From: Salisediminibacterium beveridgei
GTDB lineage: Bacteria > Bacillota > Bacilli > Bacillales > Salisediminibacteriaceae
Direction of reading: 5' to 3'
NCBI RefSeq assembly: GCF_001721685.1
Contig: NZ_CP012502.1
Span: forward strand, 1 to 64,000
Length of the DNA stretch: 64,000 bases
A program made the translations under genes and the position numbers. The notes under the pieces are model-generated. The model was not told the origin of the DNA and did not search any database. It saw only the letters and a list, made by a program, of their open reading frames with translations. This document shows positions 55,391-63,041 of the stretch, piece by piece; the stretch's first letter is position 1, and each line of letters opens with the position of its first letter.

Positions 55391-55429
55391 TGTGAAGTGA
55401 ATCACTTAACAAAGTGTGACGTTGCACAC
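55391..55429. promoter_or_regulatory. Two FNR/CRP-type palindromes upstream of the rhodanese gene
   Basis: TGTGAAGTGAATCACT (55391-55406) matches TGTGA-N6-TCACA at nine of ten positions and contains a 13-bp palindrome AAGTGA-A-TCACTT. GTGTG-ACGTTG-CACAC (55414-55429 region) is a second inverted repeat. A possible -10, TAAAAT, lies at 55444-55449. The spacing suits regulator binding upstream of a promoter. Confidence 0.6.
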
Positions 55430-55467
55430 AGAAGTAAAGAAGTTAAAATTATGAGGAGGGGTTAAAC

Positions 55468-56454
55468 ATGAGTAAAAAATGGATGATCACAGGTTTCAGC
55501 ACGTTAGCAGTAGCAATTATTGCAGTTGTTGTATATTTTTCCGTAACAGGTATTGAGGCACAGGAAGTGGATATGGACGAACAGCAGGAAAAAATTGCAG
55601 AATACGCAAATCCGGAAGTGTTTATGACAGCATCCGAACTGAAAGAGTTGATGGAATCGGATGAAGATGTTGTCGTGATTGGTTCGATGAGTGAGAGAGG
55701 CGGAGCAATCCCCGGGTCTTTTGAGATCTGGCGACCGGATTACTCTGGAACTGATCTGTATCCGTATGATGGTATGGCAAATGAAAAAGAAGAAGTCGAA
55801 GCTCTTCTGGGATCGTTTGGTGTAACACCTGAAACGACAGTTGTAACATACGCTGCGAATGCGCAGCACGACTCGGCCCGCGTTTTCTGGCAACTGAAAA
55901 TGCTCGGACATGACGATGTACGATTCCTTGATGGTGGGATCAACGCCTGGATCGGCCAGGGGTATGATACTGGGAATGCTATGGAGCCAGGTGATCGTGA
56001 AGCAACAGAGTACGAAGCACCGGATTACAACGAAGCTGCATTCAATGCCGGCCTTGACGATGTGATAGGCGCTGTTGATGGAGAAGGCATCCTGATTGAT
56101 ACGCGCGGTGGCGATGAAGAAGATGGCAGCACAACACTTGCAGGCGCTTTTGGCCCGGGTAAGATTGCCGGCGCAGAATATATCAACTGGACAGAAGCTG
56201 TTGCAGAAGACGGAACAGCCGTCAGCTTGAGCGATCTTGAAGCACTCTACGGTGATATGATTGAAAGTGGTGAAACCTTGATTCCTTATTGTCAGTCCGG
56301 TGTTCGATCGTCTTATACCTGGTTGCTTCTCACCGAAGCCCTGGGCTACGATAATGCGCTGAACTATGACGGTTCATGGATTGAGTGGTCTTACGAAGCG
56401 TATGAACTCGATAATGCAGATGTGATTGATCGAACAGAAAACGGTGACTTTTAA
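55468..56454 (+). CDS. Membrane-anchored tandem rhodanese (YnjE-like sulfurtransferase)
   Basis: A 328-residue protein with an N-terminal membrane anchor or signal (MITGFSTLAVAIIAVVVYFSV), so probably acting outside the membrane. Two rhodanese domains follow. The first has AANAQHDSARVFW where an active Cys loop would be, and is therefore catalytically dead. The second has a complete loop with Cys in PYCQSGVRSSYTW (about residue 275). Architecture and neighbours fit YnjE of E. coli. It would transfer a sulfane sulfur (or possibly selenium) from an unknown donor. GAGGAGGGG lies before the ATG. The protein is acidic. Confidence 0.85.
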   Translation: MSKKWMITGFSTLAVAIIAVVVYFSVTGIEAQEVDMDEQQEKIAEYANPEVFMTASELKELMESDEDVVVIGSMSERGGAIPGSFEIWRPDYSGTDLYPYDGMANEKEEVEALLGSFGVTPETTVVTYAANAQHDSARVFWQLKMLGHDDVRFLDGGINAWIGQGYDTGNAMEPGDREATEYEAPDYNEAAFNAGLDDVIGAVDGEGILIDTRGGDEEDGSTTLAGAFGPGKIAGAEYINWTEAVAEDGTAVSLSDLEALYGDMIESGETLIPYCQSGVRSSYTWLLLTEALGYDNALNYDGSWIEWSYEAYELDNADVIDRTENGDF

Positions 56455-56488
56455 GAATCAGAATCATAACTGAGAAGGAGTTGATTGC

Positions 56489-57187
56489 ATGAGCGCAAAA
56501 AATAAATCGGCCATGAAGTTTTTAGGACTCATCGCCGTGATCGCAACGGTGTTCGTCATCGCATGGCAAACAGGAGCATTGGAAAAGATTCAAAGTATTT
56601 CAGCGATGCAGGAGTTTATTGAAGGATTTGGTGTTCTGGGTTATGTCATTTTCGTCGGGGTCTTCATGATCTCAGCCGTGTTCCTCTTACCGGGCGCGAT
56701 TTTCCCGATCGTCGGCGGTGTGGCATTCGGACCGGTTCTCGGCGGACTGTTGTCATTGGCAGGTGCAACACTGGGGGCTGCGGCAGCATTCCTCGTAGCC
56801 AAATACCTGGCCCGTGATATGATCATGAAAAAGTTCAAAGGCAATCCGATCTTTGACAAGATCGATAAAGGCGTGGAAGAAAATGGCGGAAGCTTTTTGA
56901 TCCTGACACGATTTGTTCCGGTCTTCCCGTATAACGTCCAAAACTACGTTTACGGTCTGACGAGTCTCGGTTTCTGGAAGTTTACGATCGTTTCCGGGAT
57001 CACCATGGCACCAGGTGCAATGATTTACGCATTCATGGCTGGACAAATTGCACGTGAAGGTGTGTCAATGACGCTGATGCTGCAATTCGCAGCAGCGGGT
57101 ATTATCCTCTTCCTGCTTTCCCTGGTTCCAAAGATCTGGGCAAAGAAAAAGGGGATCGATATAGAAGAGTTGAAAGAAACCTCGTAA
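56489..57187 (+). CDS. TVP38/TMEM64 (DedA/SNARE-associated) family membrane protein
   Basis: A 232-residue protein with five to six membrane helices and the VTT/SNARE-associated core: VFLLPGAIFPIVGGVAFGPVLGGLLSLAGATLGAAAAFLVAKYLARD begins at about residue 68 (quoted in parts: GPVLGGLLSLAGATLG, AAAFLVAKYLARD), then RFVPVFPYNVQNYVYGLT. It is like YdjX/YdjZ of E. coli, which flank ynj genes. Members are linked to lipid scrambling and, for DedA in one metal-resistant bacterium, to selenite uptake. It follows the rhodanese by 34 bases and ends at a strong terminator. Confidence 0.85.
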   Translation: MSAKNKSAMKFLGLIAVIATVFVIAWQTGALEKIQSISAMQEFIEGFGVLGYVIFVGVFMISAVFLLPGAIFPIVGGVAFGPVLGGLLSLAGATLGAAAAFLVAKYLARDMIMKKFKGNPIFDKIDKGVEENGGSFLILTRFVPVFPYNVQNYVYGLTSLGFWKFTIVSGITMAPGAMIYAFMAGQIAREGVSMTLMLQFAAAGIILFLLSLVPKIWAKKKGIDIEELKETS

Positions 57188-57211
57188 ATCGAGTATATCG
57201 AATTTTATCGG

Positions 57212-57243
57212 GCGTCCGGGAATTCCCGGACGCTTTTCCTTTT
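57212..57243 (+). terminator. Terminator after the TVP38 gene
   Basis: GCGTCCGGG (57212-57220), AATT, CCCGGACGC (57225-57233): a perfect stem followed by TTTTCCTTTT. It shows that the ABC genes downstream form their own unit. Confidence 0.92.
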
Positions 57244-57250
57244 CACATAA

Positions 57251-57279
57251 GAATTTCACAGGAATTTAACATGAAATTC
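57251..57279. promoter_or_regulatory. Inverted repeat upstream of the ABC operon
   Basis: GAATTTCA (57251-57258) and TGAAATTC (57272-57279) are exact inverse copies separated by 13 bases, about 140 bases before the lipoprotein gene. Likely an operator for an unidentified regulator. Confidence 0.45.
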
Positions 57280-57419
57280 GCGATTTTGTCATTCATTATA
57301 CAGTATAAGGAACTCGGAAATGGTATGCTATGTCTTGCGAACGTTAATATGATACATTATGGTTATTAAATTATAAAAAAACATCAACACAGATAAAGCG
57401 TGAGGGAGTGGATGAAAAG

Positions 57420-58628
57420 ATGAAGAAGTGGTTACCATTCGCGATTATTCTTCCTGCACTGGCGGCATGCGGCAGTGACGAAGCGACCGAAACACAGGCT
57501 CAGGATTTATCAGAAGCGTCATGGGACGACATTGTCAGTGAGGCAGAAGGCAAAGAAATTGGCATGTATATGTGGGGTGGCGACGAAGGTGTCAACCAGT
57601 ATATGGATGATTTTGTTAAACCTCGTCTGGAGGAAGAGTATGACATTACGTTTAACCGCTACCCGATGGATGCACCGGACTTTCTGAATCGACTGATGAC
57701 GGAAAAAGAAGCAGGTCAGACTGAAGGTGGAGCAGATCTCCTTTGGATTAATGCAGAAAATTTCCGCACCGCCAAAGAGAATGATCTGTTATACGGTGAT
57801 TTTGCCGGGACACTTCCGAATCTGCAGGAATACATTGGAACGGATGTCCCATTTGTCAATTACGATACGGGCACACCGATCGAAGGCCACGAGGCGCCAT
57901 GGGGAAATGTACAATTTACGTTCCAGGTCAATCCTGATATGGTCGATGAGATTCCCGAGAGCCTCGATGACCTGATGCAATGGTCCATCGATAACCCAGG
58001 ACTGTTTACGTACCCGAATGTGAATGACTTTACAGGGAACACATTTATCCGGCACGTGATGTACCATGTGGCGGATGACCCGGCTGATTTGGCTGAATAT
58101 GATGAGGAATGGCTCGAAAACAATGGTGATGATGTCTGGGAATCACTCCGGAGTTTCAAGGAATCGCTATGGCGAGAAGGTGAAACTTATCCGGAAACGA
58201 GTGAACAGCTCGATCAGATGTTTGCCAATGGAGAAGTGGCGTTTGCGATGGGTTTTAATGAGCATAGAGATATCGGGATGATTGAGGATGGTATCTTCCC
58301 GGAGAATACCAAAACCATCTCGCTTGAACCGGGTTCAATTGGCAATACGCATTATTTGTCTGTTCCGTTTAATACACAAGAGCCTGAAGCGGCCCTTGTA
58401 GCGATCAACTTCATGCTGTCACCGGAAGCGCAAATCAAGAAGCTGGATCCGGCTATGTGGGGCGAGGGACATGTGCTGGATGCTGATACACTCACCGAAG
58501 AACAGCAAGCAGAAGCAGAGGAGCTGACAGGTCCCGCTGTGGTTGAGCAGGATGAAATGCTTCCGGAGCTCGATGCCCGCTATTTCGACTGGGTGATTGA
58601 GCATTGGGAACGAGAAATTGTCCAGTAA
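57420..58628 (+). CDS. YnjB-like ABC transporter substrate-binding lipoprotein
   Basis: A 402-residue extracellular solute-binding protein. The lipobox ALAAC (mature Cys about residue 17) follows a short basic and hydrophobic signal. The mature part, MYMWGGDEGVNQYMDDFVKPRLEE, is close to the YnjB pattern, and the sequence is highly acidic, as for proteins exposed to saline or alkaline medium. YnjB belongs to the iron/thiamine/polyamine-like binding-protein superfamily, but its ligand is unknown. ATG 57420 is preferred over GTG 57408, which overlaps the GAGGGAG site. It heads the five-gene ABC operon. Confidence 0.85.
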   Translation: MKKWLPFAIILPALAACGSDEATETQAQDLSEASWDDIVSEAEGKEIGMYMWGGDEGVNQYMDDFVKPRLEEEYDITFNRYPMDAPDFLNRLMTEKEAGQTEGGADLLWINAENFRTAKENDLLYGDFAGTLPNLQEYIGTDVPFVNYDTGTPIEGHEAPWGNVQFTFQVNPDMVDEIPESLDDLMQWSIDNPGLFTYPNVNDFTGNTFIRHVMYHVADDPADLAEYDEEWLENNGDDVWESLRSFKESLWREGETYPETSEQLDQMFANGEVAFAMGFNEHRDIGMIEDGIFPENTKTISLEPGSIGNTHYLSVPFNTQEPEAALVAINFMLSPEAQIKKLDPAMWGEGHVLDADTLTEEQQAEAEELTGPAVVEQDEMLPELDARYFDWVIEHWEREIVQ

Positions 58629-58632
58629 CGGC

Positions 58633-59502
58633 ATGCCTTCCTGGCTGAAAGGCCTTGGATTTCTGGCACCGGCATTGGTCGTGATTGCGTTCTTTGTCGG
58701 TTTCGGGTTATTCCAGGCGGCACAAGGAAGCGTCTCCCGGGAAGAGGGGGACGCTTTCTGGGTGAATTACCAGGCGCTCCTCGCCCATGAGTCCTTCCTT
58801 CGTTCTGTTGGCATCAGCGTCTGGGTGGCTTTCAGCTCGACGTTTATATCGCTTGTGATCGGGATTTGGATGACCCGGCGCCTGATAAGGGTTTTCCGGT
58901 TTGACCACTGGAAATTCGTCGCTTGGCTGCCGATGATTATTCCTCACTTTGTTGCGGGCTACCTGATTTACATTATTTTTGCACCTTCCGGGTGGTTGTC
59001 AGCTGTTTTCTATCACATCGGATGGATTGATGTGATGAATCAGTTCCCGATACTCGTCAATGATCCGTTATACATCGGTGTGATATTGACCTATGTCTGG
59101 AAAGAGATCCCTTTCGTTCTGTTAATGATGCTGCCGGTCTATCAGGAAATGGACCTGCGCTATGAAGATGTGAGCCGGACGCTCGGGGGAAATTCGTTTA
59201 CGGTATTTCGGACTGTGGAGTTTCCGTGGGTGTTTCCGGTGTCGCTCGAGACATTTTTGATTTTGTTTGTGTTTGTACTGGGTGCCTTTGAAGTACCTGC
59301 ACTGCTTGGCGTGACGTTTCCAAAGATGCTGCCGATTCTCGCCTATGAGTGGTTTTATCAGTCAGCTTGGGTAAACCGTCCGATGGCCCAGGCGATGATG
59401 GTACTCATATCGTTATTCGCCATTTTGACGGCGTTTTTCGTCCTTCGATTTACAGCCCGTTGGAAAAGCCAATGGGCTTCGCGAAGGGGGGAGTCGCTGT
59501 GA
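58633..59502 (+). CDS. ABC transporter permease, N-half of a YnjC-like pair
   Basis: A 289-residue permease with six membrane helices and the EAA-type loop YEDVSRTLGGNSFTVFRTVEFPWVFP (Gly at the usual position). The frame opens at 58597 inside the preceding gene, but MPSWLKGLGFLAPALVV from ATG 58633 is the natural start; no strong ribosome-binding site is visible, suggesting coupling to the lipoprotein gene. E. coli YnjC is, as I recall, a single ~510-residue protein with two such halves. Here they are separate genes. Confidence 0.82.
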   Translation: MPSWLKGLGFLAPALVVIAFFVGFGLFQAAQGSVSREEGDAFWVNYQALLAHESFLRSVGISVWVAFSSTFISLVIGIWMTRRLIRVFRFDHWKFVAWLPMIIPHFVAGYLIYIIFAPSGWLSAVFYHIGWIDVMNQFPILVNDPLYIGVILTYVWKEIPFVLLMMLPVYQEMDLRYEDVSRTLGGNSFTVFRTVEFPWVFPVSLETFLILFVFVLGAFEVPALLGVTFPKMLPILAYEWFYQSAWVNRPMAQAMMVLISLFAILTAFFVLRFTARWKSQWASRRGESL

Positions 59503-60299
59503 TGTGGCAGCGGTATGTATCGCGATGGTTTTGGATCATCGTACTATTCACGATTTTTGTCGCACCGCTTGTGCTGATGGTTTTGAGAAGTATCAGCTTC
59601 CGCTGGGGCTGGCCGGATGTATATCCGATGATGTTCAGTTGGAGAGCATGGGAGATCATTTTTCGGGACCCGGAAATCATCTGGTCCATGATTTTAACCG
59701 TTTTGATCGCTGGGGCGGTAGTGATGTTGAATTTCCTGTTGGCCGTACCTGCAGCTTATGGCGTGAGCCGTTACCGGTTTAAAGGGAAGCCGCTCGTTGA
59801 GGCGATTCTGATGATGCCGATCCTGATTCCGGTTCTGGCGATTGCCATGGGCATGCACCTCACGATGATCCGCATCGGCTTGACAGATTCCGCGACGGGC
59901 GTGATTCTGATTCATCTGATGCCGACACTTCCTTACGCTGTGCGGGTAATGAAAGCGGGATTTGACCGGTTGTCCCCTGATTGGGAAGAGCAGTGTACAA
60001 CCCTGGGTGTAAACCGCTGGCGGCTGTTCTGGACGATGCTCGTACCGCAGATTATCCCCAGTATCCGCAGTATGGCGGTATTGGTGTTTGTGATTTCACT
60101 GAGTCAATATGTGCTGACGCTGATTATCGGTGGTGCCAAAGTGATGACCCTCCCGATGATCTATTACCCTTACTTTTCCAGTGGTGACCAGGCAGTGGTA
60201 GCGGGTTTTTCCGTACTGTTTGCCCTGTTACCGATTGTGTTTCTGGTTGTATTCGAAGGTGTGATCCGGTTGTATATGTTTACTATTCAACGACCGTAG
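59502..60299 (+). CDS. ABC transporter permease, C-half of a YnjC-like pair
   Basis: A 265-residue six-helix permease (MWQRYVSRWFWIIVLFTIF) with the EAA loop EEQCTTLGVNRWRLFWTMLVPQ. The ATG at 59502 overlaps the previous stop (TGATG), with GGGGGGAG upstream, so the two permeases are translated together and should form the heterodimeric channel. The upstream in-frame extension to 59349 overlaps permease one and is not real. Confidence 0.85.
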   Translation: MWQRYVSRWFWIIVLFTIFVAPLVLMVLRSISFRWGWPDVYPMMFSWRAWEIIFRDPEIIWSMILTVLIAGAVVMLNFLLAVPAAYGVSRYRFKGKPLVEAILMMPILIPVLAIAMGMHLTMIRIGLTDSATGVILIHLMPTLPYAVRVMKAGFDRLSPDWEEQCTTLGVNRWRLFWTMLVPQIIPSIRSMAVLVFVISLSQYVLTLIIGGAKVMTLPMIYYPYFSSGDQAVVAGFSVLFALLPIVFLVVFEGVIRLYMFTIQRP

Positions 60300-60315
60300 A
60301 GAGGAGGCTTGCCTG

Positions 60316-61287
60316 ATGCTACTTATGGAATTAAAAGGTGTATCGAAAACATTCGGCGAAACGGAAGTGTTTCATCGGATTGATCTTCAAGCGGAACAAG
60401 GGACGATCATCAGCCTGGTGGGTCCCTCTGGCTGTGGGAAGTCAACATTACTGCGGAGTGTGGCAGGGCTGTCTTCCTTCAGTGAAGGACAACTTTTCAT
60501 ACAAGGGGAAGATATGACCCAGATCAAAGCAGAAAAAAGACCGGTTGTCCTGATGTTTCAACAGCCTCTCTTGTTTCCCCACTTCACCATTTTGGAAAAC
60601 GTGACTTATGGGTTGAAGTATGGCAAGCAAAAAGTGAAAAAAGATGAACGGATTCGACGAGGCATGGCCCTTCTGGAAAAAGTGGAGCTTGAGGCCTATG
60701 CAGATCGCTATCCGAACCAGCTGTCCGGGGGACAACAGCAGCGTGTGTCATTGGCAAGGGCGCTGATTCTGAACCCGTCGCTTGTCCTGTTGGATGAGCC
60801 GTTTGCCAGTCTCGATCCTGAACTTCGGGTAACCATTCGCACATGGGTCCGGGATTTCCTGAAACAAGAAGGGGTAACCGCATTGTTTGTCACCCACGAC
60901 CGGGAAGAAGCGATGATTATGGGTGACCAGGTAGCCGTGATGAAGGCAGGCAAACTTCAGCAGGTCGGTCTACCGGAAGATGTGTATCAGCGGCCGGAAA
61001 ACAAGGAAGTCGCAGAAATGTTTTCCGAAGGCCTGTACGTCCAGGAGCGCTTTCTGTCCGCAGGAGAGCTGATCATCGAAAGCGTTCATCGTCAAAGTAC
61101 GCTGGTGCCGGACGATTTCGTCTCACAGGGACGGGTGAAATACTGCTTGATGAAATACGGACTGCAGTTTTATCATGTGGAATTGCCTGAGATCCGGCAG
61201 TCCATCGTACTTCATGATAAAAGAACATTTCATGATGATGAACAAGTGGCCGTATTCAAAAAGCAAAGGAGTGATCAGGATGCTTGA
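60316..61287 (+). CDS. YnjD-like ABC importer ATPase
   Basis: A 323-residue ATPase of the spermidine/iron/thiamine importer class. Walker A is GPSGCGKSTLLRSVAG (residues ~36-51), with Q-loop MFQQPLLFPH, signature LSGGQQQRVSLARAL, Walker B LVLLDEPFASLD and H-loop VTHDREEA. About 100 C-terminal residues form a divergent regulatory (TOBE-like) extension; E. coli YnjD is shorter. GAGGAGG lies before the ATG. It overlaps the CDP-alcohol phosphatidyltransferase gene by eight bases. Confidence 0.88.
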   Translation: MLLMELKGVSKTFGETEVFHRIDLQAEQGTIISLVGPSGCGKSTLLRSVAGLSSFSEGQLFIQGEDMTQIKAEKRPVVLMFQQPLLFPHFTILENVTYGLKYGKQKVKKDERIRRGMALLEKVELEAYADRYPNQLSGGQQQRVSLARALILNPSLVLLDEPFASLDPELRVTIRTWVRDFLKQEGVTALFVTHDREEAMIMGDQVAVMKAGKLQQVGLPEDVYQRPENKEVAEMFSEGLYVQERFLSAGELIIESVHRQSTLVPDDFVSQGRVKYCLMKYGLQFYHVELPEIRQSIVLHDKRTFHDDEQVAVFKKQRSDQDA

Positions 61288-61876
61288 TACAAGAGGCAGA
61301 CAGTATGTACAGCCTTTGATCAATGTGTCTGCAGATACGTTTTTAAAATGGGGCTTATCCGCTAACCATGTCACCATTATTTCGTTTTTAATCGGTGTCA
61401 CGTCCGGTTTGTTTATCTATTTTGAACAAACCTTACTGGCGCTTTTGGTGCTGTGGTTTTCCGGTTTTCTTGATGTCGTGGACGGAACGATGGCCCGAAA
61501 GACAAAGCCGTCGTCTTTTGGTACGGTTCTTGACGTCAGTTTTGACCGCTTGGTTGAAATCAGCGTGATCCTTGGGCTTGCTTTTGCCTATCCGGATGCG
61601 ATGTGGGTGATGCTGCTCTTGAGTGTATCCATCATTTACTGCATGACGATCTTCCTGACAGTGGGGGCGGTATCGGAAAAGCAGGGCGTGAAAAGCTTCT
61701 ACTATCAGTCAGGGCTTGCTGAACGGACGGAAGGCTTCATTCTGTTCTCGCTGATGATAATCTTTACGGATCATTTGATACTGATCGGACTGATTTTTCT
61801 GGCTGTAGAGATCATCACATCGCTGCAACGCCTGATCGAAGCCAAAGTCATTCTCGGGAAACACGCCGATCAGTGA
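61280..61876 (+). CDS. YnjF-like CDP-alcohol phosphatidyltransferase family protein
   Basis: A 198-residue membrane protein with the full CDP-alcohol motif, D-x2-DG-x2-AR-x8-G-x3-D-x3-D, in DVVDGTMARKTKPSSFG and TVLDVSFDR. Five to six membrane helices follow. The start at ATG 61280 (MLDTRGRQYVQP) has AAAGGAG upstream; the frame from 61175 overlaps the ATPase gene. Enzymes of this family join a CDP-activated lipid to an alcohol. Being coupled to an ABC importer, as ynjF is to ynjBCD, suggests that the imported solute or its product becomes a lipid head group, but that is inference. Confidence 0.86.
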   Translation: MLDTRGRQYVQPLINVSADTFLKWGLSANHVTIISFLIGVTSGLFIYFEQTLLALLVLWFSGFLDVVDGTMARKTKPSSFGTVLDVSFDRLVEISVILGLAFAYPDAMWVMLLLSVSIIYCMTIFLTVGAVSEKQGVKSFYYQSGLAERTEGFILFSLMIIFTDHLILIGLIFLAVEIITSLQRLIEAKVILGKHADQ

Positions 61877-61877
61877 A

Positions 61878-61962
61878 ATATAGAAAACCAGGCTTGTCGC
61901 CAAGCAAATGGCGAAAGCCTTCGTTGCACTTATGCTTCAATCCAATAGTAAATTTAAATAAT
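61878..61962 (-). repeat. Dispersed intergenic repeat, copy D
   Basis: Reverse-complement matches copy A: ATTTAAATTTAC..., GAAGCATAAGTGCAACGAAGGC, TTTCGCC, hairpin GCTTGGC-GACAA-GCC, TTTTCTATAT. It starts immediately after the ynjF-like stop codon in the opposite orientation. Confidence 0.72.
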
Positions 61963-61979
61963 GATATGAAGTACGACTT

Positions 61980-62017
61980 AAAACCCCTTTGAGCGCAAAT
62001 ACGCTCAAAGGGGTTTT
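61980..62017. terminator. Bidirectional terminator between ynjF-like gene and oppF
   Basis: A 16-bp perfect stem (AAAACCCCTTTGAGCG, loop CAAATA, and its complement to 62017), with A and T runs on both sides. It serves both convergent units. Confidence 0.95.
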
Positions 62018-62030
62018 AACTTCTGAATTA

Positions 62031-63041
62031 TTAATTCGGCAGGCGTTCACCGGATTCGATTTCCTCGATAAAATGACACGCAGCCTGATGGCCCTCTGTC
62101 ATTCCGGTTTCCGTGACACGGAGTTCCGGTTCCTCCTCTTTGCACTTGTCTGAAGCAAATGGGCAGCGGGTATGGAATCGGCAGCCTGATGGTGGATCGA
62201 TCGGGGAAGGTACATCCCCTTTCAAAATCACATTTTCTTTTAAGACTTCCGGATCTGGTGATGGAATCGCAGACAGAAGTGTTTTCGTGTAAGGATGTTT
62301 CGGGTTGTCGAAGAGGGATTTCTTATCGGCTATTTCGACAATTTTACCCAGGTACATGACGATCACCCTGTCTGAGATATGACGCACAACCCCAAGGTCA
62401 TGGGCGATGAACAGATACGTCAGATTGAATTCCCGCTGCAGTTCCTTCAGCAGGTTCAAAACCTGTGCCTGAATGGATACGTCAAGAGCGGATACAGATT
62501 CATCACAGATGATCAGACGCGGGTCCACAGAAAGTGCGCGCGCAATCCCGATCCGCTGACGCTGGCCACCGGAGAATTCGTGCGGGAAGCGGTCCAGCTG
62601 GTGAGACCCGAGTCCCACGATGTCAAGCAGTTCAAGCATGCGTTCTTCCCGTTGGTCAGGAGGCATGACATTTTGCACGTGCATCGCTTCGTTTAAAATC
62701 TGTCGAACCGTTTGGCGCGGATTGATGGATGCATACGGATCCTGAAAAATGATTTGCAGTTCTTTACGCATCTCACGCATCTGCCGTTTGTTCAGGGCCA
62801 GTAAATCTTTGCCGTCGAATTCAATCTCGCCGCTTGTCGGTTCTTCCAAACGCAGGATCGCACGTCCTGTGGTGGATTTTCCGCAACCGGATTCTCCAAC
62901 AATACTGAGCGTTTCGCCTTCATTAATTTCGAATGAAATATCATCGACGGCTTTCACATGGTTTACTGTCCGTCCGAAAATTCCGCCTTTAATCGGGAAG
63001 TGTTGCTTTAAATTTTTAACTTTGAGCAGTTCCGTAGTCAT
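62031..63041 (-). CDS. oppF: Oligopeptide/dipeptide ABC transporter ATPase OppF
   Basis: A 336-residue ATPase of the peptide importer. Walker A is [15 protein letters not shown], with signature [16 protein letters not shown], Walker [13 protein letters not shown] and the H-loop [13 protein letters not shown]. The C-terminal peptide-transporter domain has the Cys set [17 protein letters not shown] for an Fe-S or metal site. The start ATG lies inside the 3' end of oppD (26-base overlap). It ends before the shared terminator. Confidence 0.93.
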   Translation of the reverse strand: MTTELLKVKNLKQHFPIKGGIFGRTVNHVKAVDDISFEINEGETLSIVGESGCGKSTTGRAILRLEEPTSGEIEFDGKDLLALNKRQMREMRKELQIIFQDPYASINPRQTVRQILNEAMHVQNVMPPDQREERMLELLDIVGLGSHQLDRFPHEFSGGQRQRIGIARALSVDPRLIICDESVSALDVSIQAQVLNLLKELQREFNLTYLFIAHDLGVVRHISDRVIVMYLGKIVEIADKKSLFDNPKHPYTKTLLSAIPSPDPEVLKENVILKGDVPSPIDPPSGCRFHTRCPFASDKCKEEEPELRVTETGMTEGHQAACHFIEEIESGERLPN

